From DATARH01 sp050246595 (lineage in GTDB: Bacteria > Pseudomonadota > Alphaproteobacteria > ATCC43930 > CGMCC-115725), in NCBI GenBank assembly GCA_050246595.1, contig JBFWVT010000018.1:6823-70822 (forward strand): a DNA stretch of 64,000 nt, in the 5' to 3' direction. Below are positions 1 to 8,548 of the stretch, one piece after another. Both the position numbers and the translations under genes were made by a program. Positions within the stretch are counted from its first letter, which is position 1. Each line of letters begins with the position of its first letter. The notes beneath the pieces are model-generated. The model did no database searches. It was not told the DNA's origin and worked only from the letters and a program-made list of their open reading frames with translations.

Positions 1-740
1 GGGTTCTCTCCCCTCCCGTCCCAGATGTCGCCGGGAATGCCGGTCAGACGCTCGCGCAGCAGCCGTGCGCCATCCGGCCCGGTGCGCCGCGACGGCGTCG
101 CGACGACCGAGCCGCCGCATCGCCGGACAGCGCCAGCGACCCGCTCGGCGATCTCCACGAGCCTCTCCGCATCAAGCCGATGGACTTTGCTAGCGCCGCC
201 GACCAGCACGCCGATAATCGGCCGCTTCAAGGTTGCCAGCCCCGGAAAGTGCCGGCGCTCGGCGGCAAGCCGCGTCGGCGTGACGCGATGCACCGCGCCC
301 TCGGTGACCAGCACGCGCGGACCGCGCAGGCGATCATGCCGCGGCACGATCAGCAGATCGAAGCAGTCCCGACCGAATCTCGGGTCCTGGACATGCGCCG
401 CGATCGTATGGCCGCCGCTCGCGCGCTTGATCGCCAGCGCCGGGCGCACGGCGTTGCGGCCGCAGGTGACGACGGCATCCGGCCAGGGCGGCGCCAGGCG
501 CCCACCCGATTGTCTCACACCATGCAGCGGCGCGACCCATAGTGACGGCGGCGCCCAAAGCCACGGTCGCCGCACCGCCAGGATTTTTTCGACGAACGGG
601 AAACCGGTTGCCTCGGCAACCCCGAGCGCCTGGCTTGCCACGCCGGCCTTGCCGTCGTGCAGCACCCAGATCACCGGAGCCGCCTCGACCGGCTGATCGA
701 CCGGCTGACTGTCGGAAGCGGCAAAGGACAGCGCGACCAT
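1..740 (-). CDS. ELM1/DUF1022 family protein, 3' end cut by the window edge
   Basis: The minus-strand frame starts at ATG 740 and stays open to base 1, giving about 246 residues without a stop. The N-terminal part reads VIWVLHDGKAG, followed later by VLVTEGAVHRVTP and RPIIGVLVGGASK. These are the recognisable core of the mitochondrial fission ELM1 (DUF1022) family, common in Alphaproteobacteria. The fold resembles nucleotide-sugar-binding GT-B domains, but the bacterial function is not established. It is divergent from the Lrp-type regulator at 900, with 159 bp between the starts. The C-terminus lies outside the window. The family call is fairly sure; the function is unknown. Confidence 0.8.
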   Translation of the reverse strand, partial: MVALSFAASDSQPVDQPVEAAPVIWVLHDGKAGVASQALGVAEATGFPFVEKILAVRRPWLWAPPSLWVAPLHGVRQSGGRLAPPWPDAVVTCGRNAVRPALAIKRASGGHTIAAHVQDPRFGRDCFDLLIVPRHDRLRGPRVLVTEGAVHRVTPTRLAAERRHFPGLATLKRPIIGVLVGGASKVHRLDAERLVEIAERVAGAVRRCGGSVVATPSRRTGPDGARLLRERLTGIPGDIWDGRGEN

Positions 741-899
741 GCGTCGGGTTTACGGAAACATTGCCGTGGCGGCAAGCCGGACGGGTTTGACCGCGCGCCG
801 GGCGATGTCGCGCAATAAAATTGCGCGGGCGCGACAAAGCCCCTATCGTCGTTTTTCGACACCGCGAGCCATCATCCGGGACCCAGGACGAGACAGCGC

Positions 900-1445
900 A
901 TGCGCGGGCCAAAGCTGGACCGGATCGATCGACAGATCCTCGATCTGCTGCAGAGCCACGGAAGGATGACGAATATCGAGCTGGCGCGACGGGTCGGCAT
1001 CTCGCCGCCCCCGTGCCTGCGCCGCGTTCGCGCCCTTGAGGAAGCCGGTCTGATCCGCGGCTATCACGCCGAGCTTGCCGCCGAGGCGCTCGGGTTCGGG
1101 GTGACGGTGTTTGCGCAGGTCGGGTTGCAGAGCCAGGCCGAACCTGACCTGAAGGCCTTCGAGATGCTGATTGCCGGCTGGCCCGAAGTGCGCGAGGCGC
1201 ACATGCTGGCCGGCGAAACCGACTTTCTGTTGAAGATTGTCGCATCCGATTGGGACAGCTACCAACGTTTTCTGAGCGCCCGTCTGACGGCCGCCCCGAA
1301 CGTGGCGCATGTCAAATCGGCGCTGGTCCTGCGCGTCTCGAAATCGGCTCCCGGCGTGCCGATCGGCGTACCGCCCGCCAACCCGCCGCGGCAGGCTGCG
1401 GAACTGCCAGCCGCAAAACCGCTGGATATCGAGCGGATGCGATAG
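900..1445 (+). CDS. Lrp/AsnC family transcriptional regulator
   Basis: A 181-residue protein. Residues 4-65 form the AsnC-type winged helix (LDRIDRQILDLLQ, then a recognition helix ending CLRRVRALEEAGLIRG). Residues 70-150 form the RAM ligand-binding/oligomerisation domain, with HMLAGETDFLLKIVASD typical of the effector site. Such proteins usually sense an amino acid and act on nearby or global amino-acid genes. The Pro/Ala-rich tail of about 30 residues is longer than in short Lrp members. An AGGACGAG-like ribosome site lies upstream of the ATG. The target is unknown; the divergent ELM1-like gene is one candidate. Confidence 0.93.
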   Translation: MRGPKLDRIDRQILDLLQSHGRMTNIELARRVGISPPPCLRRVRALEEAGLIRGYHAELAAEALGFGVTVFAQVGLQSQAEPDLKAFEMLIAGWPEVREAHMLAGETDFLLKIVASDWDSYQRFLSARLTAAPNVAHVKSALVLRVSKSAPGVPIGVPPANPPRQAAELPAAKPLDIERMR

Positions 1446-1567
1446 ACGCCGCCCGCCGCCTGCCGGGATAGGCTCTTGCACCAACCGCCCGTGAGACCGA
1501 CCTTCCGCCGCCCTGCCCCCTCCCCGCTTGCGGGGAGGGTATCGGTCAAGGTTCCGGGCCTTTGATA

Positions 1568-2035
1568 TTACAGCGGTTTGGGGCCGAGACCGGTGGTTGC
1601 GACTTCGCCGGGGCGGCGCAGCATTTTATCAACTTCGCCGGCGTGCAGTTCCTCGGCGTGAATCATCTGCCTCGCATATTCCTCCAGCATCACCGAGCGC
1701 CCTTCAACAGCGGACAGCAGCTCCTTGTAAAGGACCAGCGCGGCGGCCTCGTGCTCCATCGATTCGACGAGAATTTTTCCGATGTCGTGTTTATGGCTGT
1801 CGAGCAACCGACCGATGCCGAGCGACGGATAACCGCCCAGATGCGTAATCATTTCGCCGGCAAGTTGGGCGTGGTTCAGAGATTCGGTCGCCTGTTCCCG
1901 CAGCCACGAAACGATCGGAATGCGGTTGTAGCCATAGACCAGAAACGAATAATGCGTGTAGCGGATCACCCCGGCAAGTTCGCTTTCGAGAATACGGTTG
2001 AGCAGTCCGATCACGCGGTCTTTTTCAAGTTCCAT
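1568..2035 (-). CDS. Bacterioferritin-like ferritin-family protein
   Basis: A 155-residue four-helix-bundle protein. The start at 2035 is chosen because GGGAGGA sits just upstream, although the frame is open further. Aligned by eye with bacterioferritin, Glu19, Glu94, Glu128 and His131 match ferroxidase ligands. The helix-B motif that is normally E-x-x-H reads S52-L-N-H55, with Glu at 51, and the haem-ligand Met position is Leu53. It probably belongs to the bacterioferritin-like subgroup rather than canonical Bfr. The role is iron storage or protection against iron and peroxide. It is monocistronic, between the Lrp-type regulator and greA. Confidence 0.85.
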   Translation of the reverse strand: MELEKDRVIGLLNRILESELAGVIRYTHYSFLVYGYNRIPIVSWLREQATESLNHAQLAGEMITHLGGYPSLGIGRLLDSHKHDIGKILVESMEHEAAALVLYKELLSAVEGRSVMLEEYARQMIHAEELHAGEVDKMLRRPGEVATTGLGPKPL

Positions 2036-2187
2036 TATTTTCCTCCCGATCGTGTTCCAACCCATGCTCGGTCAACGCCGGGAAGCGAAAAGCCTCCCGG
2101 CAAACCGGCGGGTCATGAAACTCGGGCGGGAGAGCGGGGAGGATGTCTCGAGAGCGGCTGCTCGGCGGGCGCGGCTGCGGATGCGGT

Positions 2188-2661
2188 TCAGCCGAAAGCG
2201 ACCCCGACGATCTCGTAGGATTTGTTGCCGCGCGGGGTCGAGACCTCGACACTGTCGCCTTCCCCCTTGCCGATCAAGGCGCGCGCCAGCGGCGAGTTGA
2301 CCGAGAGCCGGCGGTTGCTGATATCGGCCTCGTCCTCGCCGACGATCTGATAAGTCTGCTCCTCGTCGGTTTCCTCGTCAGCCAGGGTGACCGTCGCGCC
2401 GAATTTGATGACCGAGCCGGACAGTTTCGAGACATCGATGACCTCGGCGCGCGCCACCTTGTCTTCGAGTTCCATCAGCCGGCCCTCGATAAAGCTCTGG
2501 CGCTCGCGCGCGGCATGGTATTCGGCGTTTTCCGACAGGTCGCCGTGGGTGCGGGCCTCGGCGATGGCGCGGATAACCGCCGGACGATCAACCGATTTCA
2601 GGCGCTTGATTTCCTCCTGCAGGTGGTTGTACCCGTCTGTGGTCATCGGAATCTTGTTCAT
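2188..2661 (-). CDS. greA: Transcription elongation factor GreA
   Basis: 157 residues, the usual GreA length. The N-terminal coiled coil (about residues 1-75) carries the tip motif GDLSENAEYHAAR, with the acidic D/E residues that reach into the RNA polymerase secondary channel. The C-terminal FKBP-like domain ends SPLARALIGKGEGDSVEV. It rescues backtracked polymerase by stimulating transcript cleavage. It lies 35 bp downstream of carB on the same strand, so co-transcription with carB is plausible. Confidence 0.97.
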   Translation of the reverse strand: MNKIPMTTDGYNHLQEEIKRLKSVDRPAVIRAIAEARTHGDLSENAEYHAARERQSFIEGRLMELEDKVARAEVIDVSKLSGSVIKFGATVTLADEETDEEQTYQIVGEDEADISNRRLSVNSPLARALIGKGEGDSVEVSTPRGNKSYEIVGVAFG

Positions 2662-2696
2662 CAGACCGTATCAGCGCCTTCTATCCGGGTAGGCGA

Positions 2697-5600
2697 TCAC
2701 AGGTAGGATTGCAGCGGAGCGACTTCAAGGCAACCCTGGCGCAGCGCCGCGATCGCCTGCACCGCCGCGCGCACTCCGGCAACCGTCGTGTAGTACGGAA
2801 TATTATGGGTCAGCGCGGTGCGGCGCAGGCTGAAACTGTCGGCGATCGCCTGCGCGCCCTCGGTCGTGTTGAACACGAGCTGAACCCGGAAGCTGCGCAT
2901 CTCGTCCACGATGTGCGGGCGGCCCTCCTGCACCTTGTTGACGGTTCGCACCGGCACTCCCGCCTCGTCGAGCTTGCGCGCGGTGCCGCGCGTCGCAACC
3001 AGCTCGAACCCCCACGCCGCAAGCTGCCGGCACGGCTCGACCAGCGCCTCCTTGTCGCTGTCGCGCACCGAGACGAAGACACAGCCCTGGAGCGGCAGAT
3101 CGGTGCCGCTGCCGAGCTGCGACTTGGCGAAAGCGCGCCCGAAATCGGCGTCGAGCCCCATAACCTCGCCGGTCGAGCGCATCTCGGGACCGAGGATCAG
3201 ATCGACCCCCGGAAAACGCGCAAACGGGAACACCGCCTCCTTGACCGCGACATGGCCAAGGGACTTATCCGCGTCAAACCGCAAGCGGCGCTTCTCCGGG
3301 GGCAGCAGGTCCGCCAGCGTCTCGCCGGCCATGATCCGCGCCGCGATCTTGGCGATCGGCACGCCGGTCGCCTTGGCGACGAACGGCACCGTGCGCGAGG
3401 CGCGCGGGTTGACTTCGAGGACGTAAACCTCGCCGTCCTTGACCGCGAACTGCACGTTCATCAGCCCGACGACATCGAGCGCGCGGGCCAGCGCGATCGT
3501 CTGCCGCTCGATCTCGGCGATCGTCCCGCAGTCGAGGCTGTAGGGCGGCAGCGAACAGGCGCTGTCGCCGGAATGGATGCCGGCCTCTTCGATATGCTCC
3601 ATGATGCCGGCGACGTAAACCTCGGCGCGATCGGCGACGGCGTCGACATCGACCTCGATCGCGTTTTGCAGATAGCGGTCGATCAGCACCGGGCTGGCCC
3701 CGGAAACCGTGACGGCGCGGCTTATATAGCGTTGCAGCCCGGCGGCATCGTGCACGATCTCCATCGCCCTTCCGCCGAGCACATAAGATGGACGAATCAC
3801 AACCGGATAGCCGATCCGCGTCGCGATCGCCTCGGCCTCCTGCGGCGAGAAGGCCGTGCCGTTCTGCGGCTGGCGCAACCCGAGCCGGCGCAGCAACTGT
3901 TGAAAACGCTGCCGATCCTCGGCGAGGTCGATCGCGTCGGGCGAGGTGCCGAGGATCGGGATATCCGCCCGTTCCAGCGCTTTCGCCAGGTTGAGCGGGG
4001 TCTGACCGCCGAACTGCACGATGACCCCGAGAACCCGGCCCCTGGATTGTTCGATCCGAACGATCTCGATCACGTCCTCGGCGGTCAATGGCTCGAAATA
4101 GAGCCGGTCGGAGGTGTCGTAATCGGTCGAAACGGTCTCCGGGTTGCAGTTGACCATTATGGTCTCGATACCCGCCTCGCGCAGGCTGTAGGCGGCATGG
4201 ACGCAGCAATAATCGAACTCGATCCCCTGGCCGATGCGGTTCGGGCCGCCGCCGAGGATCACAACCTTGTCGCGCCCGCTCGGATCGGCCTCGCATTCGG
4301 GCGGGTAGAACCCGTCGCCCTCGTAACACGAGTACATATACGGGGTCAGCGACGCGAACTCGGCGGCGCAGGTGTCGATGCGCTTGTAGACCGGGCGCAC
4401 GCCGAGCCGATGGCGCAGCGCGGCGACTTCTATCGGGCCGATCCCGGCGAGGCGGGTAAGCCTCGCGTCCGAAAGCCCCATCTGCTTCAGTCGCAACAGC
4501 TCGGTCGCCCCGTCCGGCAGCCCGTCGCGGCGCACCCGTTCCTCGGCCATGACGATCTCGCGGATGCGCTCCAGGAACCACGTGTCGTAGCGGCAGGCGG
4601 CATGGATTTCAGCGGTCGAGAGACCATGCCGGTAGGCCTGCGCGATGACGAGCAGCCGGTCCGGGGTCGGGCGGGTCAGCGCCGCCTTGACCGCCGCCTT
4701 CAGATCGTCGGGCGCGGCGCCCTCGACCCCGGCGATCGCGACCTCGTCAAAACCGTCGAGACCGGTTTCCATCGAGCGCAGCGCCTTCTGCACCGATTCG
4801 GCAAAGCTGCGGCCGATCGCCATCGCCTCGCCGACCGATTTCATCGAGGTGGAGAGCAGCGGTTCCGCGCCCGGAAACTTCTCGAACGTAAAGCGCGGCA
4901 TTTTGGTGACGATGTAGTCGATCGTCGGCTCGAACGAGGCCGGGGTGACGCCGGTGATCTCGTTCCGCAATTCGTCCAAGGTGTAGCCGACCGCGAGCTT
5001 GGCGGCGATCTTGGCGATCGGGAAACCGGTCGCCTTCGAGGCCAGCGCCGACGAGCGCGAGACGCGCGGGTTCATCTCGATGATGACGAGCCGCCCGTCG
5101 GCGGGATTGACCGCGAACTGCACGTTCGACCCGCCGGTGTCGACCCCGATCTCGCGCAGCACCGCGATCGCGGCGTTGCGCATGATCTGGTATTCCTTGT
5201 CGGTCAGGGTCAGCGCCGGGGCGACCGTCACCGAGTCGCCGGTATGCACCCCCATCGGATCGACGTTCTCGATCGAGCAGACAATGATGCAGTTGTCGTT
5301 GCGGTCGCGGACGACTTCGAGTTCGTATTCCTTCCAGCCCAGCACCGATTCCTCGACCAGCACCTCGTGCGTCGGCGAGGCCCGGAGACCACCGCGGATC
5401 AGCTCCTCATATTCCTCGGTGTTGTAGGCGATGCCGCCGCCGGTGCCGCCCAGTGTGAAGGACGGCCGCAGGATCGCGGGCAGACCGACATGATCGAGCG
5501 CGTCGATCGCCGCATCGAGTGACTTGACGAGGCGGCTTTTCGGCGATTCGAGACCGATCCGGTCCATCGCCTGACGGAACAGAAGGCGGTCCTCGGCCTT

Positions 5601-5972
5601 GGCGATCGCCTCCTCGTTGGCGCCGATCAATTGCACGCCGTACCGCCGAAGCGCGCCCGAGTGCGACAGCGCCATCGCCGTGTTGAGTGCGGTCTGCCCG
5701 CCCATTGTCGGCAGCAGCGCATCCGGGCGCTCGCGGGCGATGATGCGCTCGACGATCTCCGGCGTGATCGGCTCGACATAGGTCGCATCGGCCAGCTCCG
5801 GATCGGTCATGATCGTCGCCGGGTTCGAATTGACCAGCACGATCCGGTAGCCCTCTTCGCGCAATGCCTTGCAGGCCTGCACGCCGGAATAGTCAAACTC
5901 GCAGGCCTGCCCGATAACGATCGGCCCGGCGCCGACGATCAGGATGGTTTTTATGTCGGTGCGCTTAGGCAT
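2697..5972 (-). CDS. carB: Carbamoyl-phosphate synthase large subunit
   Basis: 1091 residues from ATG 5972 (MPKRTDIKTILIVG). It has the duplicated CarB architecture. The first ATP-grasp half ends EMNPRVSRSSALASKATG and the second ends EVNPRASRTVPFVAKATG. A C-terminal MGS-like allosteric domain starts near residue 950. With CarA it makes carbamoyl phosphate from glutamine, bicarbonate and two ATP, feeding pyrimidine and arginine synthesis. The frame is open upstream to 6020, but the extension is encoded by an intergenic palindrome and lacks family similarity. carA lies about 620 bp upstream on the same strand. The spacer holds a GIY-YIG gene and a second, degenerate copy of the carB start, so co-transcription may be affected. 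Confidence 0.98.
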   Translation of the reverse strand: MPKRTDIKTILIVGAGPIVIGQACEFDYSGVQACKALREEGYRIVLVNSNPATIMTDPELADATYVEPITPEIVERIIARERPDALLPTMGGQTALNTAMALSHSGALRRYGVQLIGANEEAIAKAEDRLLFRQAMDRIGLESPKSRLVKSLDAAIDALDHVGLPAILRPSFTLGGTGGGIAYNTEEYEELIRGGLRASPTHEVLVEESVLGWKEYELEVVRDRNDNCIIVCSIENVDPMGVHTGDSVTVAPALTLTDKEYQIMRNAAIAVLREIGVDTGGSNVQFAVNPADGRLVIIEMNPRVSRSSALASKATGFPIAKIAAKLAVGYTLDELRNEITGVTPASFEPTIDYIVTKMPRFTFEKFPGAEPLLSTSMKSVGEAMAIGRSFAESVQKALRSMETGLDGFDEVAIAGVEGAAPDDLKAAVKAALTRPTPDRLLVIAQAYRHGLSTAEIHAACRYDTWFLERIREIVMAEERVRRDGLPDGATELLRLKQMGLSDARLTRLAGIGPIEVAALRHRLGVRPVYKRIDTCAAEFASLTPYMYSCYEGDGFYPPECEADPSGRDKVVILGGGPNRIGQGIEFDYCCVHAAYSLREAGIETIMVNCNPETVSTDYDTSDRLYFEPLTAEDVIEIVRIEQSRGRVLGVIVQFGGQTPLNLAKALERADIPILGTSPDAIDLAEDRQRFQQLLRRLGLRQPQNGTAFSPQEAEAIATRIGYPVVIRPSYVLGGRAMEIVHDAAGLQRYISRAVTVSGASPVLIDRYLQNAIEVDVDAVADRAEVYVAGIMEHIEEAGIHSGDSACSLPPYSLDCGTIAEIERQTIALARALDVVGLMNVQFAVKDGEVYVLEVNPRASRTVPFVAKATGVPIAKIAARIMAGETLADLLPPEKRRLRFDADKSLGHVAVKEAVFPFARFPGVDLILGPEMRSTGEVMGLDADFGRAFAKSQLGSGTDLPLQGCVFVSVRDSDKEALVEPCRQLAAWGFELVATRGTARKLDEAGVPVRTVNKVQEGRPHIVDEMRSFRVQLVFNTTEGAQAIADSFSLRRTALTHNIPYYTTVAGVRAAVQAIAALRQGCLEVAPLQSYL

Positions 5973-5980
5973 CGGAGGCC
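5931..5980. repeat. carB 5' end, copy A of a direct repeat
   Basis: Bases 5931-5980 cover the first codons of carB plus a few upstream bases. They match 6401-6450, offset by 470 bp, at about 43 of 50 positions. The core ttatgtcggtgcg is identical in both. Copy A is the functional carB start. The two copies bracket two inverted palindromes and the GIY-YIG gene. Confidence 0.85.
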
Positions 5981-5994
5981 CACTTCCCAATCTC

Positions 5995-6023
5995 GTCATG
6001 GCCGGGCTTGACCCGGCCATCTC
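5995..6023. repeat. Palindromic repeat, left arm of a mirrored pair
   Basis: The stem atggccggg (5998-6006), loop cttga and stem cccggccat (6012-6020) form a perfect 9-bp hairpin. The whole 29-bp segment is the exact reverse complement of 6358-6386. This type of palindrome is a widespread intergenic element in Alphaproteobacteria; its translated form reads like MAGLDPAI or RVKPGHD. Confidence 0.9.
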
Positions 6024-6066
6024 CTTCGCGATTGCAACGTCTGCACCGCCGCGCCAAGATTATTGC

Positions 6067-6351
6067 ATGCAGGGTGGCTGGGTTTGTTTCATGACAAACC
6101 GCCGTAACGGGGTGTTGTACGTCGGCGTGACCAGCGATCTTGCAAAGCGCGCCTGGGAGCATCGCGAGGGGGTCGAAGGCTTCACCACGCGGTATCGGCT
6201 GAAGCGTCTCGTTTATGCGGAATACCACACTGACATCCGAGACGCGATTCAGCGGGAGAAAAATCTTAAGCATTGGCCGCACGCCTGGAAAGTTCAGCTA
6301 ATTGAGGCGCAGAATCCGGAGTGGACCGATCTTTACGACAGTTTGCTTTGA
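6067..6351 (+). CDS. GIY-YIG nuclease family protein
   Basis: 94 residues from ATG 6067 (MQGGWVCFMTNRRNG). The core motif reads VLYVGVTSDLAKRAWEHR, in which the YIG element appears as YVG and the conserved Arg follows. Further on come REKNLKHWPHAWK and ENPEW-like EAQNPEW, as in the small stand-alone GIY-YIG proteins (URI/UvrC-N-like) of Alphaproteobacteria. Such domains cut DNA using one metal ion, but the role of the stand-alone group is unknown. The gene sits opposite to carAB, in the carA-carB spacer, between two mirrored palindromes (5995-6023 and 6358-6386). A duplicated carB start lies outside these. The layout suggests an inserted unit rather than a resident gene. Confidence 0.85.
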   Translation: MQGGWVCFMTNRRNGVLYVGVTSDLAKRAWEHREGVEGFTTRYRLKRLVYAEYHTDIRDAIQREKNLKHWPHAWKVQLIEAQNPEWTDLYDSLL

Positions 6352-6357
6352 GCAAGC

Positions 6358-6386
6358 GAGATGGCCGGGTCAAGCCCGGCCATGAC
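6358..6386. repeat. Palindromic repeat, right arm of a mirrored pair
   Basis: Exact reverse complement of 5995-6023. The hairpin is atggccggg (6361-6369), loop tcaag, cccggccat (6375-6383). It begins 7 bp after the GIY-YIG stop codon and could also act as its terminator. Confidence 0.9.
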
Positions 6387-6400
6387 GGCGAAGGGGAGGT

Positions 6401-6450
6401 GCCGATGATCGGAATGCTGTTTATGTCGGTGCGTTTAGGCATCGGATGCG
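6401..6450. repeat. Degenerate second copy of the carB 5' end (copy B)
   Basis: It repeats the carB start in the same orientation as copy A. Read on the minus strand it gives MPKRTDIN, then diverges and soon meets the palindrome, so it is not a working carB start. It is about 86% identical to 5931-5980. Confidence 0.85.
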
Positions 6451-6470
6451 GCCTGCCCCGTTTTATCGCA

Positions 6471-6570
6471 ATCCCGGCGAAAGCCGGGATCCACGGTTCA
6501 GATGCGCTGGCCTCGGACAAATAACCGAGAGCGGGGCCGCTGATAAATGGGTCCCGGCTTGCGCCGGGAC
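6471..6570. repeat. Two more short palindromes downstream of carA
   Basis: 6471-6490 is a hairpin with stem atcccggc, loop gaaa and stem gccgggat. 6551-6570 is a hairpin with stem gtcccggc, loop ttgc and stem gccgggac. They are the two ends of one intergenic repeat unit of the type that recurs at 38140-38215 and 59527-59546. The unit lies directly after the carA stop, so it may serve as a terminator. Confidence 0.8.
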
Positions 6571-6596
6571 TGCAATGGGAGAACCAGACGGAACTT

Positions 6597-7784
6597 TCAT
6601 TTCCTGCCCGCCGCGTGGGCCGCCATCATGTCGATAAAGCGCTGAAACAGATAAAAACTGTCCTGTGGGCCGGGGCTGGCTTCGGGATGGTGCTGTACCG
6701 AGAACACCGGCTGTCCCTTGAGCCGCATCCCCTCGTTCGTGCCGTCGAACAGCGAGACATGCGTTGCCTCGACCGTATCCGGCAGACTGTCGGGATCGAC
6801 GACAAAGCCGTGGTTCTGGCTGGTGATCTCGACCTTGCCTGTAAAGCTGTCCCTGACCGGGTGGTTGGCGCCGCGATGGCCTTTTTCCATTTTGCGCGTC
6901 GTGCCGCCGAGCGCCAGCGACAACAGTTGGTGGCCGAAGCAGATGCCGAATATCGGTGTCCCGCTTTCGATCAGCTCGCGCAGCACCGGGACGGCGTATT
7001 CAGCGGTCGCGGCCGGGTCGCCAGGCCCGTTCGACAGAAAGATGCCGTCGGGTTCGTGGCGCAGGATCTCCTCTCGCGTCGCGGCGGCCGGTACGACCGT
7101 GACCCGGCAGCCGTGCTCGGCGAGCAAGCGCAGGATGTTGTGCTTGATCCCGTAATCGACCGCAACGACGTGAAACCGCGGCGTTCCCTGGGTGCCGTAG
7201 CCGGCCCCGCGCCGCCACGCCGTCTGCCGCCATTCATAGCTCTGCCGGCAGGTGACATCGAGCGCCAGATCCATGCCGTCGAGGCCGGGCCAGGCGCGCG
7301 CCTCCTCACGCATCGCGGCAAGATCGAGTTTCCCGTCCGGCCGGTAGGCGATGACCCCGTTCGGCGGCCCCTTATCGCGTATCAGGCGGGTCAGGCGTCG
7401 CGTATCGACGCCATACAGACCGATGATGCGGTGCGCCTTGAGCCAGGAAGCGAGCGATTGCTCGGCCCGGTAGTTGGCCGGCTCGGTCGGCAGGTTGCGG
7501 ATCACGAGGCCACGCGCCGCCGGGGTGGTTGCCTCAAGGTCCTCGTAATTGGCGCCGACATTGCCGATATGAGGAAAGGTGAAGGTGATGATCTGCGCCG
7601 CGTAGGACGGGTCGGTCATGATTTCCTGATAACCGGTGATCGACGTGTTGAAGCAGACCTCGCCAACCGCCCGGCCGGTTGCGCCGATGCCGCGACCCCA
7701 GAATACCGTGCCGTCGGCGAGGACCAGGGCCGCGTTGCAGTCGGGCGGTCGCGGCGGAGGCCAGGCCGCGGTCGGATCGGTCAT
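6597..7784 (-). CDS. carA: Carbamoyl-phosphate synthase small subunit (glutamine amidotransferase)
   Basis: 395 residues from ATG 7784 (MTDPTAAWPPPRPPDCNAAL). The N-terminal CPSase domain has GEVCFNTSITGYQEIMTDPSY. The class I glutaminase domain starts near residue 205 and has nucleophile Cys282 in GICFGHQ and the His-Pro-Glu of QHHPEASPGP. It releases ammonia from glutamine and channels it to CarB. The frame is open further upstream, but that stretch is antisense to yqeY. carB follows after about 620 bp of repeats and the GIY-YIG gene, where close spacing would be expected. Confidence 0.97.
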   Translation of the reverse strand: MTDPTAAWPPPRPPDCNAALVLADGTVFWGRGIGATGRAVGEVCFNTSITGYQEIMTDPSYAAQIITFTFPHIGNVGANYEDLEATTPAARGLVIRNLPTEPANYRAEQSLASWLKAHRIIGLYGVDTRRLTRLIRDKGPPNGVIAYRPDGKLDLAAMREEARAWPGLDGMDLALDVTCRQSYEWRQTAWRRGAGYGTQGTPRFHVVAVDYGIKHNILRLLAEHGCRVTVVPAAATREEILRHEPDGIFLSNGPGDPAATAEYAVPVLRELIESGTPIFGICFGHQLLSLALGGTTRKMEKGHRGANHPVRDSFTGKVEITSQNHGFVVDPDSLPDTVEATHVSLFDGTNEGMRLKGQPVFSVQHHPEASPGPQDSFYLFQRFIDMMAAHAAGRK

Positions 7785-8015
7785 TGCGGAATGTCCAGCA
7801 GGAATCGGCACGGGCCGTCCGCTCCGGGCCGGGAAAAAGCGGACCGGAAGAGCGGAAGCCAAACGCCCGGAACATAGGCCGAGATGCCGCGTTGTCAACC
7901 GCCCAGGATTGAACCGGTAGGGTTTACAGACACTTAGCGGGAAATTGCCGCGGTCCGGCAAAGCGGTTAGGCTGCGCTGACGCCGCGCCACGGGGCCGCG
8001 ACATCGGAGGACGAC

Positions 8016-8471
8016 ATGCTGCGCGAGGCATTCACCGAGCGGCTCAAGGAGGCGATGCGCGCCAGGGACACGCGAACCGTCTCTTCCGTGCGGATGATCC
8101 TGGCGGCGCTGAAGGACCGCGACATCGCCGCCCGCGGGGCCGGCAACACGGCCGGGGTTCCCGACGCGGAGATTCTGCGGCTGTTGCAGGGCATGGTCAA
8201 ACAGCGGCGCGAATCGATTGCGCTGTATCGGCAGGGCAACCGCCCCGAACTGGCCGAGCAGGAAGAGCAGGAAATCGCGGTGATCGAGAGCTTTCTGCCG
8301 CAGCAGATGAGCGACGACGAGATCGCCGCCGCAGCCAGGGCAGCGATCGCCGAGACCGGCGCCGCCGGGGTCAAGGACATGGGCAAGGTCATGGGCGTGC
8401 TGCGCGACCGGCATGCCGGGGTCATCGATATGGCCCGCGCCGGCGCGGTCGTGAAGCAGCTGCTCGGGTGA
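8016..8471 (+). CDS. GatB/YqeY domain protein
   Basis: 151 residues, full length for the YqeY family. It starts MLREAFTERLKEAMRARD, the helical N-terminal domain, and has EIAVIESFLPQQMSDDEI and DMGKVMGVLRDRHAGVIDM in the tail domain shared with GatB and aspartyl/glutamyl amidotransferases. The biochemical role is unknown. It is often found with dnaG and rpoD, as here. A GGAGGA ribosome site precedes the ATG. It is divergent from carA; the 231-bp spacer shows no other gene. Confidence 0.92.
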   Translation: MLREAFTERLKEAMRARDTRTVSSVRMILAALKDRDIAARGAGNTAGVPDAEILRLLQGMVKQRRESIALYRQGNRPELAEQEEQEIAVIESFLPQQMSDDEIAAAARAAIAETGAAGVKDMGKVMGVLRDRHAGVIDMARAGAVVKQLLG

Positions 8472-8486
8472 ACCGGTCTTTTCTTC

Positions 8487-8535
8487 GGACCGCCGGCGTC
8501 CCGCCGGCAATGGGCCGGCCAGAGGCCGGCGGTCC
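8487..8535. repeat. Palindromic intergenic repeat between yqeY and dnaG
   Basis: An 11-bp perfect inverted repeat, ggaccgccggc (8487-8497) with gccggcggtcc (8525-8535), encloses a second GC-rich pair. It lies between the yqeY stop and the dnaG start. It could be a REP-like element and could form a terminator-like hairpin, though no T-run follows. A partial copy (ggccggcggtggtcctg) is seen near 16970. Confidence 0.75.
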
Positions 8536-8548
8536 TGGTTGAGTCGCG

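Noticed and set aside
2709..5522. 937-codon open frame on the plus strand
   Set aside because: It is antisense to carB, is Arg/Asp/Gly-rich as expected from the reverse of a GC-rich gene, and has no family motifs.
5973..6020. N-terminal extension of CarB
   Set aside because: It is encoded by the palindrome and absent from the CarB family.
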